Assembly (NCBI GenBank): GCA_015698285.1
Contig: CP048685.1
Coordinates: forward strand, 3,536,060-3,600,059
DNA length: 64,000 nucleotides
Reading direction: 5' to 3'
Source of the DNA: Candidatus Nitronauta litoralis
GTDB taxonomy: Bacteria > Nitrospinota > Nitrospinia > Nitrospinales > Nitrospinaceae
The notes under the pieces are model-generated. The model was not told the DNA's origin and searched no databases. It worked only from the letters and a program-made list of their open reading frames with translations. Below are positions 35,672-44,612 of the stretch, piece by piece; within the stretch, counting starts at the first letter, position 1, and each line of letters begins with the position of its first letter. Position numbers and translations under genes: made by a program.

Positions 35672-38600
35672 TTATATCTTAGTGCGTACGTATTGTCCCG
35701 CGAGATACATTTCAGCAAAACGGTCTTTCAGCGGAGACTCAGGAGTGTAGCCCGTTCGGACTGGCTCCCAAAGCCCCTTACCGTGCAGACCACCGTCTTC
35801 CGCCTTGGAGAATTTAACCAAAGTTTCCTTCGGCGTGGCGTTAACAGCGTGGTTGTCTGCCTCGTAACCATGCTTGAACTTCATCTTGGATTTTGCCTTA
35901 TGGAACAGACTGTCAGTCTGATGCATCGGCATCAACCAAGACCGGGTGATGGACTGCTGACCACCGTAACGGAAGTTAGACTGATAAGGAGTGGTCATGG
36001 ACATTGCACGTCCGTCTGGCCGCTCTTCATGAGCCTTAACCGTACGCTCTGTACCGGCCCACGTTGCATGTTTCATCATCGTGGTGTGATACGGATACGC
36101 AGGGTTGTACTTCGCACGCAACATCAGGCGACCAACCTTATAACGAGGATCGGAAGGTTTCCAACCCATATAAGGACGATCAGCCGGATTAGCGTCACAG
36201 TAGATATAGTCACCATCATTGATACCCAGATCCTTACAAAGGAATGGGTTCATATGAACTTGCCATTCACCCACACCAGGAGACCGTTTGTCCATGCGAT
36301 ATGGATCACCAAAGTTGTTGTTCCAGATCATGTTCCAGTCAGTCGTCGCCCAGGACGAATGAGCGGTATGTCTGGACTTCGGAGTTACGCAGTAAAAACG
36401 ATATCCCTTTTCCCACAAGAAGTTTTTGGTCGTACGTACTGAAGACCATGGCTTCTTGATATTCCGCACGTGACGCAGATCCGGATCTTGCTCGTCTTCC
36501 GGAATTCCGTAGTCATCAGGACGGATGTAGGGATTGGTGGACACGATAACGTTCGGCAGGTAAGGCGTTGCTTCCGGACCTTCCCTATGAACAACAAAGT
36601 TCTCACCAAATTCGATCGCTTCCGGCTCATCATTGTAGAACTGGATACGTCCGTTTGGTGTGTAGTAAGGTTTAGACTCGGTAAACATCTCCCAGAACGG
36701 AGAACGCGGATAAGTTCTGAACAGCATCAGACATGCACCCGGCTCACCATACTTGCCGTTGATGATGTCATCGATGTTGTAGCCCATACCCGTGGTCGAC
36801 GTGGTGAACAACCGACGAATCATTGCTTTCGTCCGAGTGGGAGCTTTACCTTCATAAATCTTCATGTAATCCGCAAAACGCCTGTCACCTGTAACCTCTG
36901 ACAGTCTCAGAGCGAATTCCCGATGAATCAGGTTATCGTCAATGGTGTCGAAAACAGGCTTAATACCGGTACCACCCCAAATCTGATGGAACGGATTAGA
37001 ACAAGAAGACGTAATCTCATAACTCTCAAACTCAGCCCAGGAGTTCGGCGCAAGTACGATGTCTGAGTACTCACAAGAACCCGTGAACTCGATGTCCTGA
37101 GCTATGATCATGTCAATGCTGTTATTGGTATTAAAAATTAATTCATAAAACCACTTCGCATTGTTGATTACGTTAACGTTTACAAACCACATCAACTTGG
37201 TCGGAGTCGGCATATGGGAACGACCCGTGAAAACCTTACGTCCATACCGTGGGGTATTAACGATAAGAGCTTTATCACGATGCGCCCAGTAGCTGACTTC
37301 TTCACCCTTCATGTACCCCTTAACATTGGCCCAGTCGACATTTTTGGCTGGATCAGTGATCGGGTTGAAAGGATCTTCAGCAACCATCGCCGCAAAGCCA
37401 GGACCTGACCAGTGAGAACCCTGGTAGTTACCAGCTTTGTAGTTTCCGGACCAGGTATGAGAACCGGAACCCTTCGGACCTACGTTACCGGTCAACAACA
37501 GCGGAACATAGGATGCGCGGTTATGCATGGTGGCATGGAAGTAGTGATTGATACCCTCACCGTAGTGGATCTCAACGGGGAGAATCGTACCCATGTCACG
37601 CGCCAGACGAACAACGAGATCCTTAGGAGCATGAGAAATCTGATGAGTGGTATCCAGATCGTAGTCCTTCAGATGGATCTTGTACATTTCGTACAGAGGC
37701 ATAGCCGTGATGGTCTTGCCATTTACAAGCTTAATATCATAAACACCGTCCAGAGCTGGATCGATGTTCTTTTTACGCATTTTCGCACCGATGTCTTCGC
37801 GAGTGATCGCTACAGGCTTGTCGGTGTTGGTATCCCAGACAACAAAGTCCGGCATTTTGTCCCGATTGAAGTTCTTCATCCACTTGGTGGTGAAGCCATC
37901 TTTCGGAAGCGGCTGAGGCTTATAACCGGGAATAAAATCATCCGGATGCAAGCGCGTCAGGTTATCGGTACGTACCAGAAGAGGCATATCGGTGTAATCC
38001 TTGATGTAAGGAATATCCGTCAACCCTTCGTCCATGATGATTTTGGCCGTACCAAGGAAAATGGCGATATCTGAAAGACCAGCGCGAACCGGAATCCAGT
38101 AATCAGCCTTCGTCGCAGGAGGATTGTACTCCGGCGCAATAGAAACCAGCGTACCACCACGTTCCATGATTTCAGTGTACCAATGCGCTTCCGGCATCTT
38201 GTTTTCAATGAGGTTTTTACCCCACTGAATGGTCAGCTTCGCATAACGATGATCAGCGAAGTCGATGTCAGAAGTCTGCATACCATGCACCCAGGAATGC
38301 CCCGGAGCCTGATCACCATGCCAGGTGTAGTTGGACCACGCACGACCACCCAAAACATGACCAGGACCACGGCCACGCACGATAGCATCGATCAAAACCA
38401 CCATGTTGGCAACTCGGTAAAGACCATATTTACCAACAACACCGGCCATTCCCATACCACCGCGGTATTTCATAACGCGTGAACCGGAACCGCCCATGGC
38501 TTCGATCATTTCTGGCTGATAACCTTCGTTTTTCAGGCGCTGGGCACCACGAGGACCGGAGTAGGCTTTACCTACCGCAATGTGCCCCTTAGCCAGATAA

Positions 38601-39133
38601 GTGAAGGTCTGATCCCAGGTCATACGAACAAACTCGTCCGTTCCCCGGCTGGTGAACTTATACTTTTCACGGTTTTCTTTGTCGAGATAAGGAAACCCGT
38701 CATCCGCCCACTGTTTCCAGCCAACGCGAATCATCGGGTACTTATTCCGATAAGGACCGTAAACGCGGCGAGGGAAGGTCATGCCGCGCAGACACATGCG
38801 TGGGTTCCAGGCAGCGTCTGACTGGTTACCATACAGGTCAAGAATTTTATGATGATCGTAGTTCTGCTCAATACGCATCAAAATGCCGTTACGGACGAAT
38901 CCACGAACACGACACTGATGGGTGTCATTAGGAGAACAGCAGTACGTGAATGAACGTTCATACTTATACTGGTCACGATAGACTTCTTCCCAGCGACGAT
39001 CCGGATAGGATTCGAGGGGATTACCTACCTTAACAACCGGCTTTAACTGTGCTCCAACTCTCTTACTAGAAAGTGCCATCGCCGTAGCGACGCCAGCACT
39101 GACCTGCAGGAACTTCCTGCGATTCAACCTCAT
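35672..39133 (-). CDS. nxrA: Nitrite oxidoreductase alpha subunit (molybdopterin)
   Basis: NxrA carries the molybdenum bis-MGD centre where nitrite is oxidised to nitrate, the energy source of nitrite oxidisers. The 1153-residue protein belongs to the type II DMSO-reductase family. It starts with a twin-arginine leader (RLNRRKFLQVSAGVAT, AxA-like site near VGAQ), indicating Tat export, as in the periplasm-facing NXR type of Nitrospina/Nitrospira. The FS0 iron-sulfur region has Cys65/Cys66, Asp70, Cys74 and Cys114; aligned to NarG, Asp70 falls where NarG has a cysteine. The molybdenum ligand Asp is at about 274 (YTWHGDQAPGHSW, compare NarG WYCDLPP). A strong AAAGGAGA ribosome-binding site precedes it and a terminator follows. 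No nxrB or nxrC lies in the window, so the gene is transcribed alone. Confidence 0.93.
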   Translation of the reverse strand: MRLNRRKFLQVSAGVATAMALSSKRVGAQLKPVVKVGNPLESYPDRRWEEVYRDQYKYERSFTYCCSPNDTHQCRVRGFVRNGILMRIEQNYDHHKILDLYGNQSDAAWNPRMCLRGMTFPRRVYGPYRNKYPMIRVGWKQWADDGFPYLDKENREKYKFTSRGTDEFVRMTWDQTFTYLAKGHIAVGKAYSGPRGAQRLKNEGYQPEMIEAMGGSGSRVMKYRGGMGMAGVVGKYGLYRVANMVVLIDAIVRGRGPGHVLGGRAWSNYTWHGDQAPGHSWVHGMQTSDIDFADHRYAKLTIQWGKNLIENKMPEAHWYTEIMERGGTLVSIAPEYNPPATKADYWIPVRAGLSDIAIFLGTAKIIMDEGLTDIPYIKDYTDMPLLVRTDNLTRLHPDDFIPGYKPQPLPKDGFTTKWMKNFNRDKMPDFVVWDTNTDKPVAITREDIGAKMRKKNIDPALDGVYDIKLVNGKTITAMPLYEMYKIHLKDYDLDTTHQISHAPKDLVVRLARDMGTILPVEIHYGEGINHYFHATMHNRASYVPLLLTGNVGPKGSGSHTWSGNYKAGNYQGSHWSGPGFAAMVAEDPFNPITDPAKNVDWANVKGYMKGEEVSYWAHRDKALIVNTPRYGRKVFTGRSHMPTPTKLMWFVNVNVINNAKWFYELIFNTNNSIDMIIAQDIEFTGSCEYSDIVLAPNSWAEFESYEITSSCSNPFHQIWGGTGIKPVFDTIDDNLIHREFALRLSEVTGDRRFADYMKIYEGKAPTRTKAMIRRLFTTSTTGMGYNIDDIINGKYGEPGACLMLFRTYPRSPFWEMFTESKPYYTPNGRIQFYNDEPEAIEFGENFVVHREGPEATPYLPNVIVSTNPYIRPDDYGIPEDEQDPDLRHVRNIKKPWSSVRTTKNFLWEKGYRFYCVTPKSRHTAHSSWATTDWNMIWNNNFGDPYRMDKRSPGVGEWQVHMNPFLCKDLGINDGDYIYCDANPADRPYMGWKPSDPRYKVGRLMLRAKYNPAYPYHTTMMKHATWAGTERTVKAHEERPDGRAMSMTTPYQSNFRYGGQQSITRSWLMPMHQTDSLFHKAKSKMKFKHGYEADNHAVNATPKETLVKFSKAEDGGLHGKGLWEPVRTGYTPESPLKDRFAEMYLAGQYVRTKI

Positions 39134-39499
39134 AGACCATCTCCTTTAAAAATTGTAGAGAGGAAATTTTTGAAGATTGAGCAGCTTGACCACCCAACCC
39201 TCCCCAAAGACCGCCACTGCCTACCTAATCGTGGAACCTCAACCAGTGACAAATCCAACCAAGTCCATTTCCCTGAACCTCAAGGAAACAAGACCTATTT
39301 CAGGCCTTTTGCACTTGTGCGAGAGAGTATCTAAAATTACAGGAAGGAAATATCGGGGAAATCCTAAATTCAAATAAAATTTTCCCTAAAATTTTTGAAA
39401 AATTATCTCATCAAAGCAGTGGGTGTTTTTCCGACTCGCGCCCAGATTTCATGAATCTTAAAAAAACAAAATAGCGGGATATAAATAAAAAAATACAGC
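39134..39499 (-). promoter_or_regulatory. Upstream region of nxrA (366 bp, no gene)
   Basis: This gap lies between the response regulator stop and nxrA, both on the minus strand. It contains the AAAGGAGA ribosome-binding site (39137-39144) and an AT-rich half (39360-39480). A short dyad GCAC-TT-GTGC (around 39310) is visible, but no certain -35/-10 pair or regulator site could be fixed by eye. The length suggests a long 5' leader or several operators for nxrA. Confidence 0.5.
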
Positions 39500-40141
39500 T
39501 CAAATTAATTTATTCAATACAGCGTATTGAACCAGTTGAGAATTCGACTCCATATTCATTTTTTGAATTATATGACTTCGATGAGCACTGACGGTCTTCA
39601 CACTCACAAACAATGATTTGGCAATAGCTGTCAGTGAATGCCCCGCAACAAGGAGGCGAAATACCTGAAATTCCCTATCTGAAAGCAATTCATGGGGCGG
39701 TTTATTGTTACCCGATGAGTTAAATGCCATTTTCTCCAAAAAGTCGATACTAAAGTACCTGCCACCGGAGGCCACTTTTCGAATAGCTTCTTTTATAGTC
39801 TCCAAAGAAGATTCCTTGGTAAGGTATCCCGAGGCCCCTGCTTTTACATAACGCGCGGCAAAATGCTCTTCCGGGTACACGCTAAGGACAACTACCCCAA
39901 TTCTTGGAAAATGACTTAATAATTCCTTCAGGTAATCAAGACTCCACTCTCCTTCCATAGTTACATCCAGGAGAACGACATCAATTTTCGATTCTTTTGC
40001 CTTTTCCAAAATTTCCCGGCCATTAACAGCCTCTGCGACCACATTTAAATCATTGTCTCCTGAAAAAGCCCTAAGTAACCCTTGTCGGAAAATCGGATGA
40101 TCGTCTGCAATCATTATGCGAATTGCCTTGTCATTATTCAT
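39500..40141 (-). CDS. NarL/LuxR-type response regulator
   Basis: The 213-residue regulator has a receiver domain with phosphoacceptor Asp59 (KIDVVLLDVTMEG) and the acidic pocket MIADDHP, plus a C-terminal LuxR-type helix-turn-helix from about residue 150 (LSDREFQVFRLLVAGHSLTA, IAKSLFVSVKTVSAHRSHI). It is encoded 2 bp after its likely partner kinase. It is the nearest gene upstream of nxrA on the same strand, so control of nitrite oxidation is a reasonable inference but not shown. Confidence 0.95.
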   Translation of the reverse strand: MNNDKAIRIMIADDHPIFRQGLLRAFSGDNDLNVVAEAVNGREILEKAKESKIDVVLLDVTMEGEWSLDYLKELLSHFPRIGVVVLSVYPEEHFAARYVKAGASGYLTKESSLETIKEAIRKVASGGRYFSIDFLEKMAFNSSGNNKPPHELLSDREFQVFRLLVAGHSLTAIAKSLFVSVKTVSAHRSHIIQKMNMESNSQLVQYAVLNKLI

Positions 40142-40143
40142 TG

Positions 40144-41703
40144 TCAGCTTCCTTTTGGAATTTTAATTTTCACTGTTGTCCCCTGACTACTTCCCCCGAA
40201 TACAGTAAAATCTCCGCCCCAAATTTCCGCCCTCTCCTTCATTCCCAGTAACCCCAGCGACGTAATGCTATTCACCTCATGCCCATTTATCCCCTGCCCA
40301 TTGTCACGAACTTGCATAATCACACTTTCACTATCCTCATAAAAGTCGACATGGACCTCACTGGCTTCAGCGTGCCTCACAATATTGGTTAAACATTCCT
40401 GAAAAATTCTAAATATAGTTGTCGAACGTTTTATATCGAGATTACATTTTGAAGTTTTGTCTGTTAAGAAGAACTTAACACCCGTTTTCTCCTGGAACGT
40501 GGTTCCCTGCCAATTTATTGCCTCCACGATACCCAATGAATCCAATACGGGCGGCCTGAGCTCCCTTGAAATCTTTCTCACAACCTCAATATTCTTTTCA
40601 ATCAGGTTAAACATCATTTTAATGCTGTCATCCACCGCTGGTTTTTTTTCCGGAAGTATGTTTTCCAACAAAGACAGCTCAATTTTCAAACTTGTCAACA
40701 CCTGCCCAAGGTTGTCATGCACCTCCCTGGCCATTCTCCTGCTTTCCTCTTCACGAATTGAATCGAGTCTTTTATAGAGCTGGCGCAAGTGAATATTATG
40801 CTTTTCCTTGGCTTCCTCAGCACGGGTCCTCTCAAGAATACGGCCCAGCAAAACACCGATACTATCCATTACCTCCATTAATCTTTCACTGGGCTTGACA
40901 TGATCGGAAGAAAAGAACTCCATAACCCCCACTGTTCTATCACCAATCATAATAGGAAACCCCAAACCTGAAGCCACTTCAATTTGATCCGGTTTCCCTG
41001 CCCTTGGAAAATTCAAGTCGGACTGCAAGTCGAATATGAAATGTGATTTTCCATCCGCCATCACACGACCCGGTAAACCTTCTCCAGGCTCCAGCCTGCT
41101 TTTTTTGGTAACCTCCTGGAAGTTTTTGAACTTTTTTTCATTTTCCAGGTACCAGATTCCTGCGGGATAAAGAGTCTTATTGTCTTCACCGATTAAAAAT
41201 AAATGCCCGACAGGCCAACCGGTAAAATTGCAAATTTTTCGTAAACTGTATTCAATTGCCTCACCCAGGGAACGGGACAGATTCGTAAACAAGGCGATAT
41301 CCCGGCTTAACTCAACATAACCAGACTCCTCCTCAATCTGTTTATTGGCTTTTTCCAATAAATCGCTACGTTCCTTCTCTTCCAGAAGGCGCAAATTCAT
41401 TAAAGAAAAATAGACCGTGAGCCAAAGAGTGGCAACAGTCAAACCGCGGTTAAAAGCCGCAACGGTTTCATCAGTATTAAATGGAGACAGGAAAAAACCC
41501 GCAATGGTAAAGACGGATCCTAAAATAGCATTGAAAAAAATCAACTTTCTTGAAATGGCCCACATACCGACCAATATCAAGGCTATATAGGGCATACCCC
41601 CGGCAATCCCCAAAGGCAACAACATGTCCAGATAAAGGAATGTAAAAGCCATTCCTAAACTTAATACAAGAAAGCCCCAAATTTGGTTTTGCGATTTCCC
41701 CAT
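40144..41703 (-). CDS. NarX-like histidine kinase with membrane segments and GAF domain
   Basis: The 519-residue kinase has about four hydrophobic segments in residues 10-105 with very short loops, a short coiled coil, and a GAF domain around 133-292 (TGWPVGHLFLIGEDN, GLPGRVMADGKSHF, IGDRTVGVMEFFS). A HisKA_3 dimerisation domain follows with His329 in RRMAREVHDNLGQVLTSL, then a HATPase_c domain (FQECLTNIVRHAEA; QVRDNGQG; GLLGMKERA). Lacking a large periplasmic loop, it probably senses a small molecule or redox state inside the cell or in the membrane. It is paired with the NarL-type regulator just downstream. Confidence 0.94.
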   Translation of the reverse strand: MGKSQNQIWGFLVLSLGMAFTFLYLDMLLPLGIAGGMPYIALILVGMWAISRKLIFFNAILGSVFTIAGFFLSPFNTDETVAAFNRGLTVATLWLTVYFSLMNLRLLEEKERSDLLEKANKQIEEESGYVELSRDIALFTNLSRSLGEAIEYSLRKICNFTGWPVGHLFLIGEDNKTLYPAGIWYLENEKKFKNFQEVTKKSRLEPGEGLPGRVMADGKSHFIFDLQSDLNFPRAGKPDQIEVASGLGFPIMIGDRTVGVMEFFSSDHVKPSERLMEVMDSIGVLLGRILERTRAEEAKEKHNIHLRQLYKRLDSIREEESRRMAREVHDNLGQVLTSLKIELSLLENILPEKKPAVDDSIKMMFNLIEKNIEVVRKISRELRPPVLDSLGIVEAINWQGTTFQEKTGVKFFLTDKTSKCNLDIKRSTTIFRIFQECLTNIVRHAEASEVHVDFYEDSESVIMQVRDNGQGINGHEVNSITSLGLLGMKERAEIWGGDFTVFGGSSQGTTVKIKIPKGS

Positions 41704-41921
41704 GATCTCAATTAGTTTAAGTATTAATAGTGACTAATGAAAAAATTATCATAGCTTAAATGTAGGATACAACCAGCAGCAAAAGGACTCGAAAATACGG
41801 ATTAATTAAGCCGTAGGAATATCCGAATATGGGGATATCGCTACTGACCCGTTGTCAACAAATCATTAAGTCCGGGAGGACATATAGTGAGTGGGATTTA
41901 CTTAACTACAGCCGAACGCGA

Positions 41922-42191
41922 TTAATGAAGGTGGGAGGATCGGTCTTTTGAATTTGAGCTGTAGGTTCCCAGGTCTCTGTCAAAATTCATCTTCTTGAAT
42001 TCTTCCCAGTTGTCCCGGAACAAATTAAATCCAATATGATCGAGAGCCTGCATTACTTCCAATTCGGTCATTTCGTTTTCTCCCGCTTCAGAACGGGCAT
42101 CCTGAATGACAGCATCCAGGTTTTCGCAAAGACGGAGAAACCTTTCTTCATCTTCCCAGAAGATGAGGTCTTTCATAAAGTCAAAAGCCAT
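41922..42191 (-). CDS. Small acidic protein, unknown
   Basis: The 89-residue protein is acidic and probably helical (ERFLRLCENLDAVIQDARSE, then EMTELEVMQALDHIGFNLF). No signal or known domain is seen. It follows the aldolase gene at 42240 on the same strand by 48 bp, with a purine-rich GGAGAT upstream of its ATG, and likely belongs to the same transcription unit. Function unknown. Confidence 0.65.
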   Translation of the reverse strand: MAFDFMKDLIFWEDEERFLRLCENLDAVIQDARSEAGENEMTELEVMQALDHIGFNLFRDNWEEFKKMNFDRDLGTYSSNSKDRSSHLH

Positions 42192-42239
42192 AACAACGAG
42201 ATCTCCTTGGATCGGCAGGTGAGAAGAACCCCAATCGGG

Positions 42240-42899
42240 TCACGATGACATTTTAGTGAAAAATCCCCGGACTGCAAATAAAATCTCTTGAAGATCTTTT
42301 TGGATCGATGCTGTATCTCCCGACGCCAGTCGTTCTCTGGAAAATATAGAACCGCCAACAGCTACTGCTTTGGCACCTGATTTCAAGTATTCATGAGCGT
42401 TTCCCGCCCGCACACCCCCAACTGCCATCATTTTAATATCTGAAAAAGGTCCTTTTATTTCCTTAAAATAACCTGGGCCCAATTGGGAAGCTGGAAATAC
42501 CTTGACCATAGCGGCACTCGCATTCCATGCACGTTCAATTTCAGTTGGAGTGAAGGCTCCGGGGAAATACGCAACCTTCTCTTTCGCACAAAATGCAGCT
42601 ACAGTTTCATTTAAGGTTGGACTCACTAAAAAAGTAGCACCGGAATCCAGGGCTTGCCGAGCCTCATCAACGGAAAGAACCGTCCCCGCTCCAAAAGTAA
42701 AACGTCCCGCAAAAGTGCGGGACGCATTTTTTATTATAGTAAAGGCATCGGGAGTGTTGAGTGTCACCTCAACGTACCGGAGTCCTGCATTGTGCGCCGC
42801 CTCTAGAACAGGCTCGGTCTGCTCTAGAGAAATACCGCGCAGGATCCCCATGACAGGGCAGGATAAAAATGAATTCAGATTAAAAACCTGCCCGGACAT
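42240..42899 (-). CDS. KDPG/KHG-type aldolase (Eda family)
   Basis: The class I aldolase family cleaves 2-keto-3-deoxy-6-phosphogluconate or 4-hydroxy-2-oxoglutarate to pyruvate and an aldehyde. The 219-residue protein has GLRYVEVTLNTPDAF (the catalytic Glu), FTFGAGTVLSVDEARQAL, FLVSPTLNE, FPGAFTPTEIERAWNASAAM and the Schiff-base lysine in MVKVFPASQLGP, then MAVGGVRAGN. All catalytic positions appear intact. It sits 6 bp after an HMGL-like aldolase gene, suggesting a shared pathway that splits a keto-acid, but no Entner-Doudoroff dehydratase is nearby. Confidence 0.93.
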   Translation of the reverse strand: MSGQVFNLNSFLSCPVMGILRGISLEQTEPVLEAAHNAGLRYVEVTLNTPDAFTIIKNASRTFAGRFTFGAGTVLSVDEARQALDSGATFLVSPTLNETVAAFCAKEKVAYFPGAFTPTEIERAWNASAAMVKVFPASQLGPGYFKEIKGPFSDIKMMAVGGVRAGNAHEYLKSGAKAVAVGGSIFSRERLASGDTASIQKDLQEILFAVRGFFTKMSS

Positions 42900-42905
42900 G
42901 GTTAA

Positions 42906-43856
42906 TTAAACGTTGGCTTCGTTGAGCAGCTTTTCGTAGAAAGAACGAAAATCGTCCCGCTCCTCTGTTTTGAGATGTGCCATTCCAGCTCTTGGATGAA
43001 GGTCCAGAATTCCAGTAACAGCATAAGGAATGGTGTAACCCCATTCGATCTCCTTTTGCATTTTGAGGAAATCAGAGCCAATCAATTCCAGGACCGGACT
43101 CAAATCAAACTTGGGGTTTTTAAGAAACCCCAGCAACAGTTCCATCGGGCAATTTCCTGCGGCCCGACCAATTCCAAAAATCGTGGCGTCCAGGTAATTA
43201 ATATTATTGATGATGGCTTCAATAGTGTTCGCAAATGCCAGTTGCTGGTTGTTATGGGCATGAATTCCGATTTCCTTGGAAGGCATCAACGACTTGTACT
43301 TTTTGGCCATGTAAGCGATCTGTTCTGAATACAACGCCCCAAAACTGTCCACCAGATAAACCACATCTGTCGCACATTCTTTCTCAAGTTGAATCAGAGC
43401 TTCATCCAGTTCGCGTTCACGTGCATGGGAAACTGCCATAACGTTTACCGTTGTTTCATACCCCTTGTCGTGAATCTGGTTGACCAAATCAATCGCCTTG
43501 TCTATATCCTTTACATAGGATGCAACCCGCATCATGGTCACAACACTCTCACTTTTCGGAGGAATGTCCTCTGGGTCCACCCGTCCAATATCCACCATCA
43601 CGGACAATTTGGCGCCATTCTCAACCCCAATAATGGCATCCTTAAGGTCTTCTTCCTTGCAAAACTTCATGGCGCCAAATTTGGACCGGTCAAACTGAGA
43701 CTCGTCGGCCTTATAACCCAGTTCGACATAGTCGATCCCGGCTTCACTTGCAGCTTTATATACATTTCTTACCAGTTCAGGGGAGAACTGATGATCATTC
43801 ATTAATCCACCATCACGGATGGTACAATCCAAAACCTTGATCTCAGGGCGGTACAT
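42906..43856 (-). CDS. HMGL-like/4-hydroxy-2-oxovalerate aldolase-type protein (DRE-TIM)
   Basis: The 316-residue protein is a DRE-TIM metallolyase: VLDCTIRDGGLMNDHQF gives the divalent-metal Asp and catalytic Arg, IDYVELGYKADES and VVYLVDSFGALYSEQ follow, and GIHAHNNQQLAFANTIEA supplies the two metal-binding His. The C-terminal region (IPYAVTGILDLHPRAGMAHL) matches a branch of aldolase-like proteins often found in polysaccharide or nucleotide-sugar loci. Substrate not assigned. With the Eda-family gene it forms a two-gene core of an operon on this strand. Confidence 0.9.
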   Translation of the reverse strand: MYRPEIKVLDCTIRDGGLMNDHQFSPELVRNVYKAASEAGIDYVELGYKADESQFDRSKFGAMKFCKEEDLKDAIIGVENGAKLSVMVDIGRVDPEDIPPKSESVVTMMRVASYVKDIDKAIDLVNQIHDKGYETTVNVMAVSHARERELDEALIQLEKECATDVVYLVDSFGALYSEQIAYMAKKYKSLMPSKEIGIHAHNNQQLAFANTIEAIINNINYLDATIFGIGRAAGNCPMELLLGFLKNPKFDLSPVLELIGSDFLKMQKEIEWGYTIPYAVTGILDLHPRAGMAHLKTEERDDFRSFYEKLLNEANV

Positions 43857-44081
43857 GTCTTAAAGTCTCCCTTATTCGCCACACAAATTTCCGGGCGAAT
43901 TCTTCTAATGTCATTTATTGATGAGGGAGTCGATTATAGAAAGTGATTGAGTTTCAGTCAATTAGATAATGAAAAGGGTATTAATATGTCAATAAAGTCT
44001 GAAACCGATCACTTCTAATTAAAGTTCTTTTTAAATAGATTTAAACAAAATTTATCAAATTTATAGGGAATGAGGTGCAGC

Positions 44082-44504
44082 GTGAACTTCTGGCTCGTCA
44101 AGCAGGAACCCAGTAAATACAGTTGGGAGGAGTTTTTAAAAGATAAATCCACTTATTGGGATGGGGTCCGCAACTATCAGGCCCGAAACAACCTTTCGGC
44201 AATGAAAAAAGGGGATCTGGTGTTTTTCTACCACAGTGTGGTGGGGAAAGAAATCAAGGGGATCGCTAAAATCACCCGTGAGGCCTATCAGGACCCCACA
44301 ACAGATGATGATCGCTGGGTGGTGGTAGACCTCAAACCGGTTAAATCTATGAAAACACCAGTAACTCTGGACGACATCAAGGGAAACAAGAAACTCGGTG
44401 AAATCGCTCTTGTAAAACAGTCACGGCTTTCTGTGATGCCCATGACTGCAGAGGAATTTAAAATCATCCTTGGGATGGGGAACACAACAATTAAGGATAT
44501 ATAA
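44082..44504 (+). CDS. EVE-domain protein
   Basis: The 140-residue single-domain protein is of the EVE/PUA-like family (relatives of human thymocyte nuclear protein 1), which bind modified bases in RNA or DNA. The GTG at 44082, preceded by GAGGTG, gives the family start MNFWLVKQEPSKYSWEEF; the ATG at 44070 overlaps that ribosome-binding site. Other blocks are WDGVRNYQARNNLSAMKKGD, LVFFYHS, GIAKITREAYQDPT and SRLSVMPMTAEEFKIILGMG. The gene is isolated from obvious restriction or modification genes. Confidence 0.94.
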   Translation: MNFWLVKQEPSKYSWEEFLKDKSTYWDGVRNYQARNNLSAMKKGDLVFFYHSVVGKEIKGIAKITREAYQDPTTDDDRWVVVDLKPVKSMKTPVTLDDIKGNKKLGEIALVKQSRLSVMPMTAEEFKIILGMGNTTIKDI

Positions 44505-44612
44505 ACCCTGAAGCACCTTTTCTATGCTGATAAAAAGGATTAACAAAACTCTCATAAATACATTATTTAAAAGATTTTTTAAACTTCTACTCAAAAATAA
44601 TAGCATTGGCAC

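Noticed and set aside
37412-38074. 220-residue plus-strand frame opposite nxrA (also 35666-36442)
   Set aside because: These are antisense shadows of the highly conserved nxrA; no ribosome-binding site or family match.
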